Shown: positions 8,532 to 18,589 of the stretch, piece by piece
Layout of the letters: each line of letters begins with the position of its first letter
Numbering within the stretch: position 1 is the stretch's first letter
Source: Pseudomonas sp. L5B5
GTDB taxonomy: Bacteria > Pseudomonadota > Gammaproteobacteria > Pseudomonadales > Pseudomonadaceae
Assembly (NCBI RefSeq): GCF_020520285.1
Contig: NZ_CP084742.1
Span: forward strand, 6,683,501-6,747,500
Length of the DNA: 64,000 nt
Direction: 5' to 3'
The notes under the pieces: model-generated
The model's input: the letters and a program-made list of their open reading frames with translations, nothing else
What the model was told of the DNA's origin: nothing
Databases searched by the model: none
Position numbers and translations under genes: made by a program

Positions 8532-8812
8532 TTCTCACCGAAGGTGCTGCGCAAGGGTTGGAGCGTTGTCGCCAGTTTCTAGTCGAGAAAGGCCCGCTGA
8601 TCGCTCAACGAGCAGCCCAAGTGATTGAGCGTCAAATTGCTCGACTGGAGGAAGACCCAGAAATCGGTCGTCCCTTTCCAGAACTGCCGGAGCTGCGCGA
8701 GCTGATCATCGAGTTCGGTGATTCGGGTTATGTCGCACTTTATCGGCATGAGCGTGTGGATGATGCTGTTTACCTACTTGCCTTTCGGCATCAGAAAGAA
8801 GCCGGTTACTGA
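8519..8812 (+). CDS. ParE/RelE-superfamily toxin
   Basis: 97 residues from a GTG start inside the end of the antitoxin gene. The RelE/ParE fold is recognisable: an N-terminal strand (RLILTEGAAQGLERC), two helices with AAQVIERQIARLEEDPEIGRP, then strands ELIIEFGDSGYVALYR and DAVYLLAFRHQKEAGY. The Y-R-H and A-F-R-H-Q-K-E residues at the end are typical of the group. Target (gyrase or ribosomal mRNA) cannot be decided. A strong hairpin terminator follows at 8852. Confidence 0.9.
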   Translation: MPRLILTEGAAQGLERCRQFLVEKGPLIAQRAAQVIERQIARLEEDPEIGRPFPELPELRELIIEFGDSGYVALYRHERVDDAVYLLAFRHQKEAGY

Positions 8813-8840
8813 GTTTTGGTCGCAAGCTGTTTAGCGCTTC

Positions 8841-8872
8841 AGTTAGATGGCAACGGGGTAAGTCACGGCTTA
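8841..8872 (+). repeat. Right copy of the direct repeat flanking the toxin-antitoxin pair
   Basis: AGTTAGATGGCAACGGGGTA and the following twelve bases repeat the sequence at 8084. This copy includes most of the terminator stem. Confidence 0.55.
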
Positions 8873-8883
8873 CCCCGTTTTCT
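8852..8883. terminator. Rho-independent terminator, possibly bidirectional
   Basis: AACGGGGTAAG pairs with CTTACCCCGTT across a six-base loop and is followed by a short T run. It lies between the toxin gene and the convergent small gene at 8890, so it can serve both. Confidence 0.85.
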
Positions 8884-8889
8884 CCTTCC

Positions 8890-9280
8890 TCAGATTTGCT
8901 GAATGTTTTCTGCCGGTCTACTGGCATCCAGCAACGAATCCACCACCGCTCTAGCCATCTCCACCGAATGGATCATCGACCAAATCAACCCACGCTCCAC
9001 ACCGCTGGCGCGCTCGGTGATTTCATCGCTGACCTGTACCGCACAGTCCAGCAGCAACAACACATGCACCAACGCTTCTTCGGCATTGATGCCGGGGCGG
9101 ACACTAAACATGGATTGATGACCTACGGACGTAGGTACGGTGTCTTTCAGGTTATTGAGGATCGAGGTTTCAGCGCTATGCGCCGCCAAGGCCAAGCGAA
9201 TGCGCTGGGTGTCGAAATCGTGTTCGGGGGTTCTGAACTGCCCGAATATTGACAGGGGATATGGGAATGAGTTTTTTCAT
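8890..9280 (-). pseudogene. DUF3077/DUF6124-like small gene, disrupted by a frameshift
   Basis: An ATG at 9280 with AGGAGA upstream starts MKKLIPISPVNI, the usual opening of this Pseudomonas family. That frame ends after 34 codons. The family-like remainder (RTPEHDFDTQRIRLALAAHS, then a NAEEALVHVLLLLDCA and WSMIHSVEMARAVVDSLLD stretch) continues in another frame to the stop at 8890. Removing one base near the CGGGCAG at about 9240 would join them as NIGQFRTPEH. Either a real single-base indel or a sequencing error. The family's function is unknown. Confidence 0.7.
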
Positions 9281-9943
9281 GACGTATCTCCTAGTACAGC
9301 TTGTGGAGTCATCGTCGCTGCTAAAGGATTGAGTGGTGGCTGTTCGCAGGTTAACAGGCTGGTGTCTTGCGTTGCGCCTCAGAGACAATCAGCTTTTCGT
9401 CGACAACGCTCGTGTCAATCGCCATGTGCGGAGTTTGTTCCCGGTGTGTTTGGCGAAGATAGTCAAGGCTCATTGTTCCCAGACGGATTTACTGCCGAGC
9501 GTTTTGTGGAAGCTGTCGAGGCAGATGAGCTGTGGGGAGGCATTTGTTAACGGAAGGAAGGGAGTTGCCTTGGCTTGGTCTTTTGGATATGGGACATCGC
9601 TTTAGTCCTTGGGAGGGGGCAAGCGATTCGTCGTCATGTGCACAAAGCGTGATCTACCACACCAAACACACGCTACACAGCGAGCCGAGTTTGAGCAGGC
9701 GTGGTTTGGTTGGTTACAGCTTCTTGGATAGGGGATAGCCCACGAAGGCGTTTGCCGAATAGCGGCTGGAGCGGATTTCCTACCAAGGCTTGATCTCGCG
9801 CTCAATCTACAAACAAGTTGAAAGCCGCTAAAAAGTTACTTTGGGTTGTAAAATTTTAGGTTGACTAACAAAATGTCGTTCTACAAGAGACGTCGTGTTA
9901 CTCTCGGGGCTTCATGAGAAGAGAAATTGCTAGGGGCACAGCC
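9281..9943. other. Gene-poor stretch before the restriction island
   Basis: No open frame here has convincing codon usage, ribosome site or recognisable protein. The part next to 9281 resembles, in loose form, the leader of the small gene at 18134 (GTGG, GCTGT, CGC and GGTT blocks about 50 bases before the start). The last 150 bases (9800-9940) are AT-rich and likely carry the promoter for the XRE regulator or hsd operon. Confidence 0.4.
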
Positions 9944-10147
9944 ATGATCCGCTGCCACCTCGCCCGCATGATGGGTGAGCACAAGATGCGTATTGCTGAT
10001 GTTGCCAGAGAAACAGGGCTAAGCCGCGCCACGGTAACCCTGCTCTACAAAGAAACAGCGCAGAAAGTGGATCTGGAAGCCATTGAGAGGCTGTGCCTGC
10101 TGTTTGAATGCCAAATAGGCGATCTGTTTGAGCTGACACAAACATAG
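9944..10147 (+). CDS. Small XRE/Cro-type transcriptional regulator
   Basis: 67 residues from the ATG at 9944 (AGGGGC upstream). Almost the whole protein is one helix-turn-helix domain of the YozG-like Cro/CI group: MRIADVARETGLSRATVTLL is the HTH and ERLCLLFECQIGDLFEL the closing helices. It sits 92 bases before hsdM in the same direction. By analogy with controller proteins of restriction systems it may time expression of the island, but that is inference. The longer frame from 9914 adds ten residues without a better ribosome site. Confidence 0.85.
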   Translation: MIRCHLARMMGEHKMRIADVARETGLSRATVTLLYKETAQKVDLEAIERLCLLFECQIGDLFELTQT

Positions 10148-10239
10148 ATGGCGCTGCCGCCAAGGCTCCAGATCACAAACAGACGTCTTAACTACATCAA
10201 ACAAATGACAAACATTTAGATAATCAATAGGAATACCCC

Positions 10240-11802
10240 ATGACCAGCACCCAACAACGCGCCGCCCTGCAACGCCAGATTTGGGCAATTGCTAACGATG
10301 TTCGTGGCGCAGTCGATGGTTGGGACTTTAAGCAGTACGTGCTTGGCACCTTGTTCTACCGTTTCATCAGCGAAAACTTCGCCAGCTACATTGAGGGCGG
10401 AGACGACAGCATCAAATACGCTGAGTTGCCCGATAAGGTCATCACCGCAGATATCAAAGACGATGCCATTAAGACCAAGGGCTATTTCATCTACCCCAGC
10501 CAGTTGTTTGCCACTATCGCTGCCGGTGCCAACACCAACGAAAGCCTGAACACCGATCTAGCCGCCATCTTTGCCGCTATCGAAAACTCGGCAAACGGCT
10601 ACCCCTCCGAGCGCGACATAAAAGGTCTGTTTGCGGACTTCGACACCACTAGCAACCGTCTGGGCAATACCGTAAAGGACAAGAATGCGCGCCTCGCCGA
10701 CGTGCTCAAAGGTGTAGCCAAGTTGGACTTTGGCACCTTTGACGAAAGCCACATCGACCTGTTTGGCGACGCTTACGAATTCCTCATCTCCAACTACGCC
10801 GCCAATGCCGGCAAATCGGGCGGTGAGTTCTTCACTCCACAGCAGGTCTCCAAGCTGATCGCCCAGCTCGCCATGCACAAGCAAACCAGTATCAACAAGA
10901 TCTACGATCCCGCTTGCGGATCGGGCTCGCTGCTGCTGCAAGCCAAGAGGCACTTTGATGAACACATCATCGAAGACGGTTTTTTCGGTCAGGAACTCAA
11001 CCACACGACGTATAACCTGGCGCGGATGAATATGTTCCTCCACAACGTCAACTACGACAAATTCAATATCCAGCTCGGTGATACGCTGATCGAGCCGCAC
11101 TTTGGCGACGATAAACCCTTCGATGCCATCGTCTCCAACCCGCCGTATTCGGTGAAGTGGAAGGGGGCGGACGACCCCACCCTGATCAACGATGACCGCT
11201 TTGCGCCTGCCGGTGTGCTGGCTCCCAAATCGAAAGCCGACTTTGCTTTTGTGCTGCATGCCCTCAGCTATCTTTCAAGCAAAGGCCGCGCGGCGATTGT
11301 TTGCTTCCCCGGTATTTTTTACCGTGGCGGCGCTGAGCAGAAAATTCGTCAATATCTGGTGGATAACAATTACGTTGAAACCGTGATTTCGCTCGCACCC
11401 AACCTGTTCTTTGGCACCACCATTGCTGTGAATATTCTGGTGCTGTCCAAACACAAAACGGACACCAACACGCAGTTCATTGATGCCAGCGGCAAAGACT
11501 ATTTCAAGAAGGAAACTAACAACAACGTGCTGCTGGATAGGCACATAGACCAGATCATGGCGGTGTTCGACAGCAAGGCGAATGTGGAGCACTTCGCCTT
11601 GTCCGTTCCGTTCGAGAAAGTGGCCGCCAACGATTACAACCTGTCCGTCAGCAGCTACGTCGAAGCGAAGGACAACCGCGAAGTGGTAGATATTGGTGAG
11701 CTCAATGCCGAACTAAAAATTACCGTAGCCAAGATCGACCAGCTTCGGATCGATATTGATGCCATCGTCGCAGAGATTGAAGGCGAGGAGCTAGAGGCAT
11801 GA
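10240..11802 (+). CDS. hsdM: Type I restriction-modification system, DNA methyltransferase subunit M
   Basis: 520-residue adenine-N6 methyltransferase subunit of a type IC (EcoR124/EcoprrI-like) enzyme. The N-terminal HsdM helical domain ([33 protein letters not shown]) is followed by the catalytic domain with SAM-binding motif [12 protein letters not shown] near residue 224 and catalytic NPPYS near residue 300. A C-terminal helix pairs with HsdS. The stop overlaps the hsdS start as ATGA. Full length and apparently intact. Confidence 0.96.
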   Translation: MTSTQQRAALQRQIWAIANDVRGAVDGWDFKQYVLGTLFYRFISENFASYIEGGDDSIKYAELPDKVITADIKDDAIKTKGYFIYPSQLFATIAAGANTNESLNTDLAAIFAAIENSANGYPSERDIKGLFADFDTTSNRLGNTVKDKNARLADVLKGVAKLDFGTFDESHIDLFGDAYEFLISNYAANAGKSGGEFFTPQQVSKLIAQLAMHKQTSINKIYDPACGSGSLLLQAKRHFDEHIIEDGFFGQELNHTTYNLARMNMFLHNVNYDKFNIQLGDTLIEPHFGDDKPFDAIVSNPPYSVKWKGADDPTLINDDRFAPAGVLAPKSKADFAFVLHALSYLSSKGRAAIVCFPGIFYRGGAEQKIRQYLVDNNYVETVISLAPNLFFGTTIAVNILVLSKHKTDTNTQFIDASGKDYFKKETNNNVLLDRHIDQIMAVFDSKANVEHFALSVPFEKVAANDYNLSVSSYVEAKDNREVVDIGELNAELKITVAKIDQLRIDIDAIVAEIEGEELEA

Positions 11803-13004
11803 GCAGCATGAGCTTTATGGAAAAGCTGCTGGATGGCTACGAAGTTCAATGGAAGACATTGGGCGATATTGGAGATTTTATTCGTGGCTCAGGCATACAA
11901 AAGTCGGACTTCACGGAGTCGGGCGCTGGTTGCATCCACTACGGCCAGATTCATACGCACTACGGCACATGGGCTGTTAAAACCAAGTCGTTCATTAACC
12001 CTGAATTCGCTGAACGCCTACGGAAAGCAAATACCGGCAATCTGGTGATTGCCACGACCAGCGAGGATGATGCTGCTGTAGCCAAAGCCGTTGCGTGGCT
12101 GGGAGAAGAGGAAGTGGCAGTTAGCACGGATGCCTACATCTATCGGCACACCATTGACCCAAAGTACATGTCGTACTTCTTTCAAACCGAACTATTTCAG
12201 ACACAGAAGAAGCCTCACATCACAGGGATTAAGGTTCGCCGCATATCTGGTGACAGCCTCGCAAAAATCAAAATCCCCATCCCCTGCCCGGAAAACCCAA
12301 AGAGATCGCTTGAAATCCAAGCCGAAATTGTCCGAATTCTGGACGCTTTCTCCGAACTTGCCGCCGAACTTGCCGCCGAACTTACTGCCCGCAAAAGACA
12401 ATACAACTACTATCGCGATCAGTTGTTGAATTTTGATGAAAGGGACGTGGAGTGGAAGACGTTGGGTGAGCTTGCTGAAAACCTTGACTCAAAGCGCAAG
12501 CCTATAAGGAGTGGACTAAGGGATGTTGGTAATATTCCATACTACGGCGCGTCGGGCATTGTCGATTACGTTAAAGATTACATTTTTGATGGTGACTTTT
12601 TGCTTGTTTCTGAAGACGGTGCAAACCTGTTGGCACGAAACACGCCAATAGCATTTAGCGTTAGTGGTAAAAGCTGGGTAAACAATCACGCACATGTACT
12701 TAAATTTGAGACATACGCCGAAAGAAGATACGTTGAGTATTACTTAAATAGCATTGATTTAACGCCATACATTTCAGGGTCTGCTCAGCCGAAGCTGAAT
12801 CAAAAGAACTTAAATGGCATTAAAATTCCAAATCCTTTACCTGAAGAAAAAGAACGCATCGTCGCCATCCTCGACAAATTCGACGCGCTCGCCAGCTCTA
12901 TCACGGAAGGCTTGCCGCGCGAAATTGCGTTGCGCCAACAGCAATACGAGCATTACCGCGATTTGCTGCTGAGCTTCCCTGAGCCTGAAGAGATGGGGGC
13001 ATAA
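11799..13004 (+). CDS. hsdS: Type I restriction-modification system, specificity subunit S
   Basis: 401 residues with the two-fold layout of HsdS. Target recognition domain 1 begins [15 protein letters not shown], and a central conserved helical spacer ends [15 protein letters not shown]. Domain 2 begins [12 protein letters not shown], and a C-terminal helix ends [16 protein letters not shown]. The two domains set a bipartite recognition site. The central spacer contains three near-identical 12-base units encoding ELAA/ELTA, matching the TAEL repeats of EcoR124. The second recognition domain is clearly more AT-rich than its flanks, as expected for a swapped TRD. Confidence 0.95.
   Translation: MSSMSFMEKLLDGYEVQWKTLGDIGDFIRGSGIQKSDFTESGAGCIHYGQIHTHYGTWAVKTKSFINPEFAERLRKANTGNLVIATTSEDDAAVAKAVAWLGEEEVAVSTDAYIYRHTIDPKYMSYFFQTELFQTQKKPHITGIKVRRISGDSLAKIKIPIPCPENPKRSLEIQAEIVRILDAFSELAAELAAELTARKRQYNYYRDQLLNFDERDVEWKTLGELAENLDSKRKPIRSGLRDVGNIPYYGASGIVDYVKDYIFDGDFLLVSEDGANLLARNTPIAFSVSGKSWVNNHAHVLKFETYAERRYVEYYLNSIDLTPYISGSAQPKLNQKNLNGIKIPNPLPEEKERIVAILDKFDALASSITEGLPREIALRQQQYEHYRDLLLSFPEPEEMGA
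12354..12389 (+). repeat. Three 12-base units in the hsdS central spacer
   Basis: GAACTTGCCGCC at 12354 and 12366 and GAACTTACTGCC at 12378 lie head to tail and encode [12 protein letters not shown]. In the EcoR124 family gain or loss of one unit changes the length of the nonspecific spacer in the recognised DNA, so this is a potential specificity switch. Confidence 0.85.
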
Positions 13005-13005
13005 C

Positions 13006-14205
13006 ATGAGCAGGACGCTAACAGAAATTGCTCAACAACTGAGTACACCAAAAACAGTTAAAAAAACTGTACCTGAAAAAACCAAGGAGGTTGAAGAAGC
13101 CAAGCCGGTTCCAAAGGTGCAGCTGATATATGCCTTTAATGGTACAGGCAAGACACGCCTTTCACGGGAGTTCAAACAGCTGATTGCGCCCAAAGCCGAT
13201 GACAATGAGGGCGATGATGAACCCAATCAGGCTGAGTTGACGCGCAACAAAGTCCTTTATTACAACGCTTTTACCGAGGACTTGTTTTATTGGGATAACG
13301 ATCTGGAGAGTGATGCAGAACCGAAACTAAAAATTCAGCCCAATTCTTATACAGACTGGCTGCTCACTCTACTCAAAGATCTCGGCCAAGATAGAAACAT
13401 CGTTACCTACTTCCAGCGATATGCGAATGACAAACTAACTCCGCATTTTAGCGAAGACTTTACTGAAGTTAGCTTTTCACTAGAGCGAGGTGACGATGAA
13501 CGTACCGGTCATATCAAAATATCAAAAGGCGAAGAAAGTAACTTCATCTGGAGCGTTTTCCATACTCTGCTAGATCAAGTTGTAACGATTTTAAATATCG
13601 TCGAGCCTAGTGAGAGAGAAACCAACCAGTTCGATAAATTGGAATATGTGTTTATTGATGATCCAGTCAGCTCTCTCGATGAGAACCATTTAATTGAATT
13701 GTCCGTCAACTTGGCGAGCTTGATAAAATCCAGTCAATCTTCTCTAAAGTTCATCATTACAACGCACAGTCCGCTGTTTTATAACGTGCTGCATAATGAG
13801 CTAAAAAATAAAACCTGTTACATGTTGGGGCGACTTGAGGATGGCACCTTTGATCTGGTTGAAAAGCATGGTGACTCCGATACAAGCTTTTCCTATCACT
13901 TGCACCTTAAGAAAATTCTTGAGAAAGCTATTGCTGATAATCAGGTGCAAAAATATCATTTTACACTCTTGCGTAATTTGTATGAGAAAACAGCCAGTTA
14001 TCTGGGCTATCCAAGATGGGCGGAGCTTTTGCCTGACGATAAACAAACCTATTTAAAGTTTATTATTCAATTTACCAGTCATAGCACCTTATCCCACGAA
14101 ACCGTCGCCGAGCCTAGTGAGCCAGAAAAAAATACGGTCGCGCTATTGCTTAATCACTTGGCGAGCACCTACAGATTTTGGCAGCAGGAAAATCAAAATG
14201 GTTGA
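13006..14205 (+). CDS. prrC: PrrC-type anticodon nuclease (tRNA-cleaving guard of the RM system)
   Basis: 399 residues. The N-terminal ABC-like ATPase has Walker A AFNGTGKT (43-50), the signature-like SKGEESN, Walker B with D-loop [12 protein letters not shown] and an H-loop ITTHS. The C-terminal third holds Arg323-x3-Glu327-x31-His359, the same residues and spacing as the catalytic triad Arg320/Glu324/His356 of E. coli PrrC, which cleaves tRNA-Lys at the anticodon. Length and position (between hsdS and hsdR, one base after hsdS) also match EcoprrI. In the known system the associated Hsd complex keeps PrrC silent, and phage inhibition of restriction releases it. It ends with an 8-base overlap into hsdR. 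Confidence 0.93.
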   Translation: MSRTLTEIAQQLSTPKTVKKTVPEKTKEVEEAKPVPKVQLIYAFNGTGKTRLSREFKQLIAPKADDNEGDDEPNQAELTRNKVLYYNAFTEDLFYWDNDLESDAEPKLKIQPNSYTDWLLTLLKDLGQDRNIVTYFQRYANDKLTPHFSEDFTEVSFSLERGDDERTGHIKISKGEESNFIWSVFHTLLDQVVTILNIVEPSERETNQFDKLEYVFIDDPVSSLDENHLIELSVNLASLIKSSQSSLKFIITTHSPLFYNVLHNELKNKTCYMLGRLEDGTFDLVEKHGDSDTSFSYHLHLKKILEKAIADNQVQKYHFTLLRNLYEKTASYLGYPRWAELLPDDKQTYLKFIIQFTSHSTLSHETVAEPSEPEKNTVALLLNHLASTYRFWQQENQNG

Positions 14206-17200
14206 TTACACAAAGCCCATCGCCGAATCGAATAGCTTCATCGTTCTGGACAAATACACCCAAGAATGGAACGTCGCAGAAAACTACCAAAGCGAAGGCG
14301 ACCTAGAGCGAGAGTTTATTCAAGACATGCAGAATCAGGGCTACGAGTATGCCCTTGGTTTAAACACACCTGCGAAACTGCTGTCCAATGCGCGCGAGCA
14401 GTTGCAGGCATTGAACAACATGCAGTTTCTTGAAGGCGAGTGGCAGCGCTTTGTTGAAACCTATCTGGACAGACCCAGCGACAGCATCGTCGATAAAACC
14501 CGCAAGATCCATGATGACTATATCCATGACTTTGTGTTTGACGATGGTCATATTCAGAACATATATCTGCTGGATAAAAAGAATATTGTCCGTAATAAGG
14601 TGCAGGTGATCAAGCAGTTTGAGCAAGCGGGCAGCCATGCCAACCGATACGATGTGACGATCTTGGTCAATGGTCTGCCGCTGGTGCAGGTGGAGCTGAA
14701 GAAGCGAGGCGTGGCGATTCGCGAAGCCTTTAATCAGGTGCACCGTTACAGCAAAGAAAGCTTTAACAGCGAGCAGTCTTTGTTCAAGTATTTGCAGCTG
14801 TTTGTCATTTCCAACGGCACCGATAGCCGTTATTTTGCCAACACCACCCAGCGTAACAAAAACAGCTTCGACTTCACCATGAATTGGGCAAAGTCGGATA
14901 ACAGCCTGATCAAAGACCTGAAAGACTTTACCGCTACGTTCTTTCAGAAAAACACCCTGCTCAATGTGTTGCTGCATTATTCGGTGTTTGATGTTAGCAA
15001 TGCGCTGTTGGTAATGCGTCCCTACCAAATTGCTGCCACTGAGCGAATTTTGTGGAAGATCAACAGCGCTTATCAGGCCAAGAGCTGGAGTCAGCTTGAG
15101 GGCGGCGGCTTTATCTGGCATACCACCGGCTCAGGCAAAACGCTGACCAGTTTTAAAGCGGCGCGCTTGGCTACCGAACTTGAGTTCATCGACAAAGTGT
15201 TCTTCGTGGTGGATCGCAAGGATCTGGATTACCAGACCATGAAGGAATACCAGCGTTTTTCACCGGATAGTGTGAATGGCTCTGACTCTACCGCCGGCCT
15301 GAAACGCAACCTGGATAAGGACGACAACAAGATTGTCGTCACCACGATCCAGAAGCTCAATAATCTGATGAAAAGCGAAGGCGACCTACCCATCTATAAC
15401 AAGCAGGTGGTGTTTATTTTTGATGAATGCCACCGAAGCCAGTTCGGTGAAGCTCAGAAAAATCTAAAGAAGAAATTCAAAAAGTTCTATCAGTTTGGCT
15501 TTACCGGCACTCCTATTTTTCCGCAAAACGCCCTGGGCGCGGACACTACTGCCAGCGTGTTCGGTCGGGAGTTGCATTCGTATGTAATTACCGACGCCAT
15601 TCGTGATGAAAAAGTGCTCAAGTTCAAGGTGGACTACAACGATGTGCGCCCGCAGTTCAAAGCCATCGAAACCGAGACAGACGAGAAAAAGCTGAGCGCA
15701 GCAGAGAACAAGCAAGCCCTGTTGCACCCCGACCGTATCCGCGAGATTACGCAGTACATCCTGAATAACTTCCGGCAAAAAACCCACCGCCTGCAATCTG
15801 CAACAAAAGGCTTCAACGCCATGTTTGCGGTTAGCAGCGTGGATGCAGCCAAGCTGTACTACGAGTGCTTCAGGGAGCTGCAGAAGAGCAGCGAAAAACC
15901 ACTGAGGGTGGCCACTATCTTCTCGTTCGCTGCCAACGAGGAGCAGGATGCGATTGGCGACATTCAGGACGAAAGTTTTGATGTGGCTGCCATGAACAGC
16001 AGCGCCAAGGAGTTCTTGAGCGCGGCCATTGTCGATTACAACACGCTGTTCAAAACCAACTTCAGCGTGGACAGCAATGGCTTCCAGAATTACTACCGTG
16101 ATCTGGCCAAGCAGGTTAAAGCCAAGGAAATTGACCTGCTGATCGTGGTCGGCATGTTCCTGACCGGCTTTGACGCCCCCACGCTGAACACCCTGTTTGT
16201 GGACAAGAACCTGCGCTACCACGGTTTGATGCAGGCTTACTCGCGTACCAACCGAATTTTCGACGCCACCAAGACCTTTGGCAATATCGTTACCTTCCGC
16301 GACCTGGAACAGGCGACCATCGACGCCATTACCTTGTTTGGAGATAAAAACACCAAGAATGTGGTGTTGGAGAAGAGCTACAAGGAATACATGGAGGGCT
16401 TTACCGATGTGGCCACCGGTGAAGCGCGGCGCGGTTTTGTGGGAGTGGTGAAAGAGTTGGAACAGCGTTTTCCTGACCCTTCAGCCATTGAAAAAGAGTC
16501 CGATAAAAAAGCCTTCGCGAAACTGTTCGGCGAGTATTTGCGCGTTGAGAACGTGCTGCAGAACTACGATGAATTTGCCAGCCTGAAGGCCTTGCAAAGT
16601 GTCGACCTGAATGATCCGGAGGCAGTTGAGGCATTTAAGGCCAAGCACTATTTAAACGATGAAGATCTGGCTGCGTTGCAAACAATTAAGATGCCGGCAG
16701 AGCGGAAAATTCAGGACTATCGCTCAACCTATAACGATGTTCGCGATTGGCTGCGTCGGGAGAAGTCCTCCAACGACAATGAAAAATCAACTATCGATTG
16801 GGATGATGTGGTCTTTGAGGTGGACCTGCTCAAGTCGCAAGAAATCAACCTAGATTACATCCTGGAGCTGATCTTCGAGCACAACAAAAAGGTCAAGAGC
16901 AAGTCCGACCTAGTGGATGAGGTGCGTCGCGTGATTCGCGCAAGTCTGGGCAACCGCGCCAAAGAGAGCTTGCTTGTGGACTTCATCAATCAAAACGACC
17001 TTGACCAGATTGGCGATAAGGCCAGTGTGATAGACGCCTTCTTCATCTTCGCCCAAGCGGAACAACAACGAGAGGCTCAGGAACTGATTAGCGCTGAGAA
17101 CCTTAATGCAGAAGCGGCCAGACGCTATATCACCACTGCTCTCAAGAGGGAGTTCGCCAGCGACAGCGGCACAGAGCTCAACGCCGTGCTACCCAAGATG

Positions 17201-17308
17201 AGCCCGCTGAACCCACAATACCTAACCAAGAAGCAGAGCGTGTTCCGAAAGATCGCTGCGTTTGTCGAGAAGTTTAAAGGTGTGGGTGGGAGTGTCTGGA
17301 AAATATGA
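14198..17308 (+). CDS. hsdR: Type I restriction-modification system, endonuclease/translocase subunit R
   Basis: 1036-residue motor-nuclease subunit starting at ATG 14198 ([11 protein letters not shown]). The N-terminal PD-(D/E)xK nuclease has the Asp in [11 protein letters not shown] and the ExK in VQVELKKRG (about residues 150-170). The SF2 translocase follows with Walker [13 protein letters not shown] (about 310), [10 protein letters not shown] (DEAD-box-like motif II), GFTGTPIF motif III, and later MFLTGFDAP and AYSRTNRIF motifs V-VI. A helical C-terminal domain completes it. No break is seen, so restriction should be functional with hsdM and hsdS. Confidence 0.96.
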   Translation: MVDYTKPIAESNSFIVLDKYTQEWNVAENYQSEGDLEREFIQDMQNQGYEYALGLNTPAKLLSNAREQLQALNNMQFLEGEWQRFVETYLDRPSDSIVDKTRKIHDDYIHDFVFDDGHIQNIYLLDKKNIVRNKVQVIKQFEQAGSHANRYDVTILVNGLPLVQVELKKRGVAIREAFNQVHRYSKESFNSEQSLFKYLQLFVISNGTDSRYFANTTQRNKNSFDFTMNWAKSDNSLIKDLKDFTATFFQKNTLLNVLLHYSVFDVSNALLVMRPYQIAATERILWKINSAYQAKSWSQLEGGGFIWHTTGSGKTLTSFKAARLATELEFIDKVFFVVDRKDLDYQTMKEYQRFSPDSVNGSDSTAGLKRNLDKDDNKIVVTTIQKLNNLMKSEGDLPIYNKQVVFIFDECHRSQFGEAQKNLKKKFKKFYQFGFTGTPIFPQNALGADTTASVFGRELHSYVITDAIRDEKVLKFKVDYNDVRPQFKAIETETDEKKLSAAENKQALLHPDRIREITQYILNNFRQKTHRLQSATKGFNAMFAVSSVDAAKLYYECFRELQKSSEKPLRVATIFSFAANEEQDAIGDIQDESFDVAAMNSSAKEFLSAAIVDYNTLFKTNFSVDSNGFQNYYRDLAKQVKAKEIDLLIVVGMFLTGFDAPTLNTLFVDKNLRYHGLMQAYSRTNRIFDATKTFGNIVTFRDLEQATIDAITLFGDKNTKNVVLEKSYKEYMEGFTDVATGEARRGFVGVVKELEQRFPDPSAIEKESDKKAFAKLFGEYLRVENVLQNYDEFASLKALQSVDLNDPEAVEAFKAKHYLNDEDLAALQTIKMPAERKIQDYRSTYNDVRDWLRREKSSNDNEKSTIDWDDVVFEVDLLKSQEINLDYILELIFEHNKKVKSKSDLVDEVRRVIRASLGNRAKESLLVDFINQNDLDQIGDKASVIDAFFIFAQAEQQREAQELISAENLNAEAARRYITTALKREFASDSGTELNAVLPKMSPLNPQYLTKKQSVFRKIAAFVEKFKGVGGSVWKI

Positions 17309-17457
17309 AATTTAGCTCTTGGAGCTTCATTTAGCGTGAATATGCTTCATTTGTTAGCTATTTAAACCCAAGTTGACAAAAACAGAGAGCTTACAGTCAG
17401 AGCTGTGGCTCTCCGAACACCATTGCTTTAGCGAGTGAGTAGGGGGTTGAGCTTTAA
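17309..17457. other. Short spacer after hsdR
   Basis: No clear gene and no strong hairpin. The bases just after the hsdR stop are AT-rich. Confidence 0.4.
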
Positions 17458-17601
17458 TCAAGCCCAGCTTGTTAGCAGCAAGGCTACAAGTAGTAGTGGG
17501 AAACGCGGTAGGGTCAATAGCAGGGCTATGACCATACAAACGCCGGCGAAGATGCCGATCACCAGCAGCAGGTTAATAAAAAGCTGAGCGTGCATTTTCA
17601 T
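17458..17601 (-). CDS. 47-residue membrane micropeptide
   Basis: ATG at 17601 (or 17595), stop at 17458. The product has two hydrophobic segments: FINLLLVIGIFAGVCMVIAL and LLLVALLLTSW, separated by TLPRFP. This would make a short two-helix hairpin in the inner membrane. A GGGG stretch lies a few bases before the start. It is in the opposite direction to the restriction operon and has no recognisable relative. Codon use is unremarkable, so I treat it as probable rather than certain. Confidence 0.5.
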   Translation of the reverse strand: MKMHAQLFINLLLVIGIFAGVCMVIALLLTLPRFPLLLVALLLTSWA

Positions 17602-17813
17602 GGGTGAGCCCCGTTCTGTCAGTACCCGCAGCCCTTGTATCCTACTATTGGTTTTTTCCTATCTTCCGTTGTGTCCCCCGCCTGTCTCCACCACTTCATC
17701 GTCGGATGAGGTACAAATGACGTTGTACGCCATTGGACAGGGGAATACACGCCCCCAAGAATAGCTAAGCTATCAGGTGAGTTACCGGATGGGATAGGTT
17801 TATTTTGGAGAGT

Positions 17814-17842
17814 AAAAAAGCCGGTTTGTGGCCGGCTTTTTT
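17814..17842. terminator. Rho-independent terminator
   Basis: AAAAAAGCCGG pairs with CCGGCTTTTTT around a seven-base loop. It lies 11 bases after the stop of the minus-strand gene at 17853 and can stop transcription from both sides. Confidence 0.9.
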
Positions 17843-17852
17843 AGTATTTAAA

Positions 17853-18134
17853 TCAAGTACTAAACACTCTTGTTTCAATCGCCGCCAACACATCCCGGAC
17901 ATCTTGCAGCAACAACCTAGCAGTATTGGTAATGGTGCCAATGTCCTTATCGCTCGCATCTCGCAAAGTAGTACAGGCCATCAGATTCAGATAGTCGAGA
18001 GTAGTGAGCAAGCGCTCGCTAGCACACGCATGTAGATCCACCAACGGTGCATGGCTGTCGATAAACAGCACCGGAATGTCACTGGCAATTGGAGTCAGGG
18101 GGATAAAACGTTGGGACTCGTCTTGAGTCTTCAT
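17853..18134 (-). CDS. Small DUF3077-like hypothetical protein
   Basis: 93 residues from ATG 18134 with GAGGAG nine bases upstream. The body is helical (LHACASERLLTTLDYLNLMA, then ARLLLQDVRDVLAAIETRV). It resembles the short Pseudomonas proteins represented by the broken gene at 8890: similar size, helical C-terminus and a similarly placed leader block. Function unknown. Together the two genes bracket the restriction operon. A terminator follows at 17814. Confidence 0.7.
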   Translation of the reverse strand: MKTQDESQRFIPLTPIASDIPVLFIDSHAPLVDLHACASERLLTTLDYLNLMACTTLRDASDKDIGTITNTARLLLQDVRDVLAAIETRVFST

Positions 18135-18179
18135 GGCATTACTCCTCGTATCGAAATGTACGGCTGCCGTTCGCTGCGA

Positions 18180-18310
18180 ATCGAATGGGTGGCAGCTGTG
18201 CGCGGGTTCGCAGACCGAAGATACGAGAACTCGGCAGATCCGAAGATCTCCCGCACACAGCCGCCATAAAACAAACTTCGGACGCGAGGAGCGGCCGGTG
18301 TTTTATGGTG
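18180..18310 (-). promoter_or_regulatory. Structured leader upstream of the 18134 gene
   Basis: Two successive inverted repeats are visible. GGCAGCTGTGCGCGGG (18191-18206) pairs imperfectly with CCCGCACACAGCCGCC (18250-18265). CCATAAAACA (18264-18273) pairs exactly with TGTTTTATGG (18299-18308). In the transcript of the minus-strand gene this would fold into adjoining stems. No known riboswitch is recognised. The rest of 18135-18589 holds no convincing gene. Confidence 0.45.
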
Positions 18311-18589
18311 CTTGGGTTAATCGTATCTGTAGGGCTGCGAAACCCTGTCGCTGGCCGGAGCCAGCGGACGGGGCGAACTATAAACTTGGGTATTAATGGG
18401 TGCAACAGCGGAGCTGTAGGAAGCGTCTTGATTGTGGGTAGGGAAGGGCTGTTTTGCTGATTTTTGTCGTAAGGAGAGATTCTGGAGCTCTTCGTATCTT
18501 TCGTCAGCGATTACGCGACCTTATACCATCAGATGCTCACCTGATTTTGCTATCCTGCGCCCCTTTTCCCCACCGCAAGGAGCGCAGGC

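Noticed and set aside
9333..9805. Several 60-90 codon frames before the XRE gene
   Set aside because: No ribosome sites, no recognisable motifs, frames on both strands overlap.
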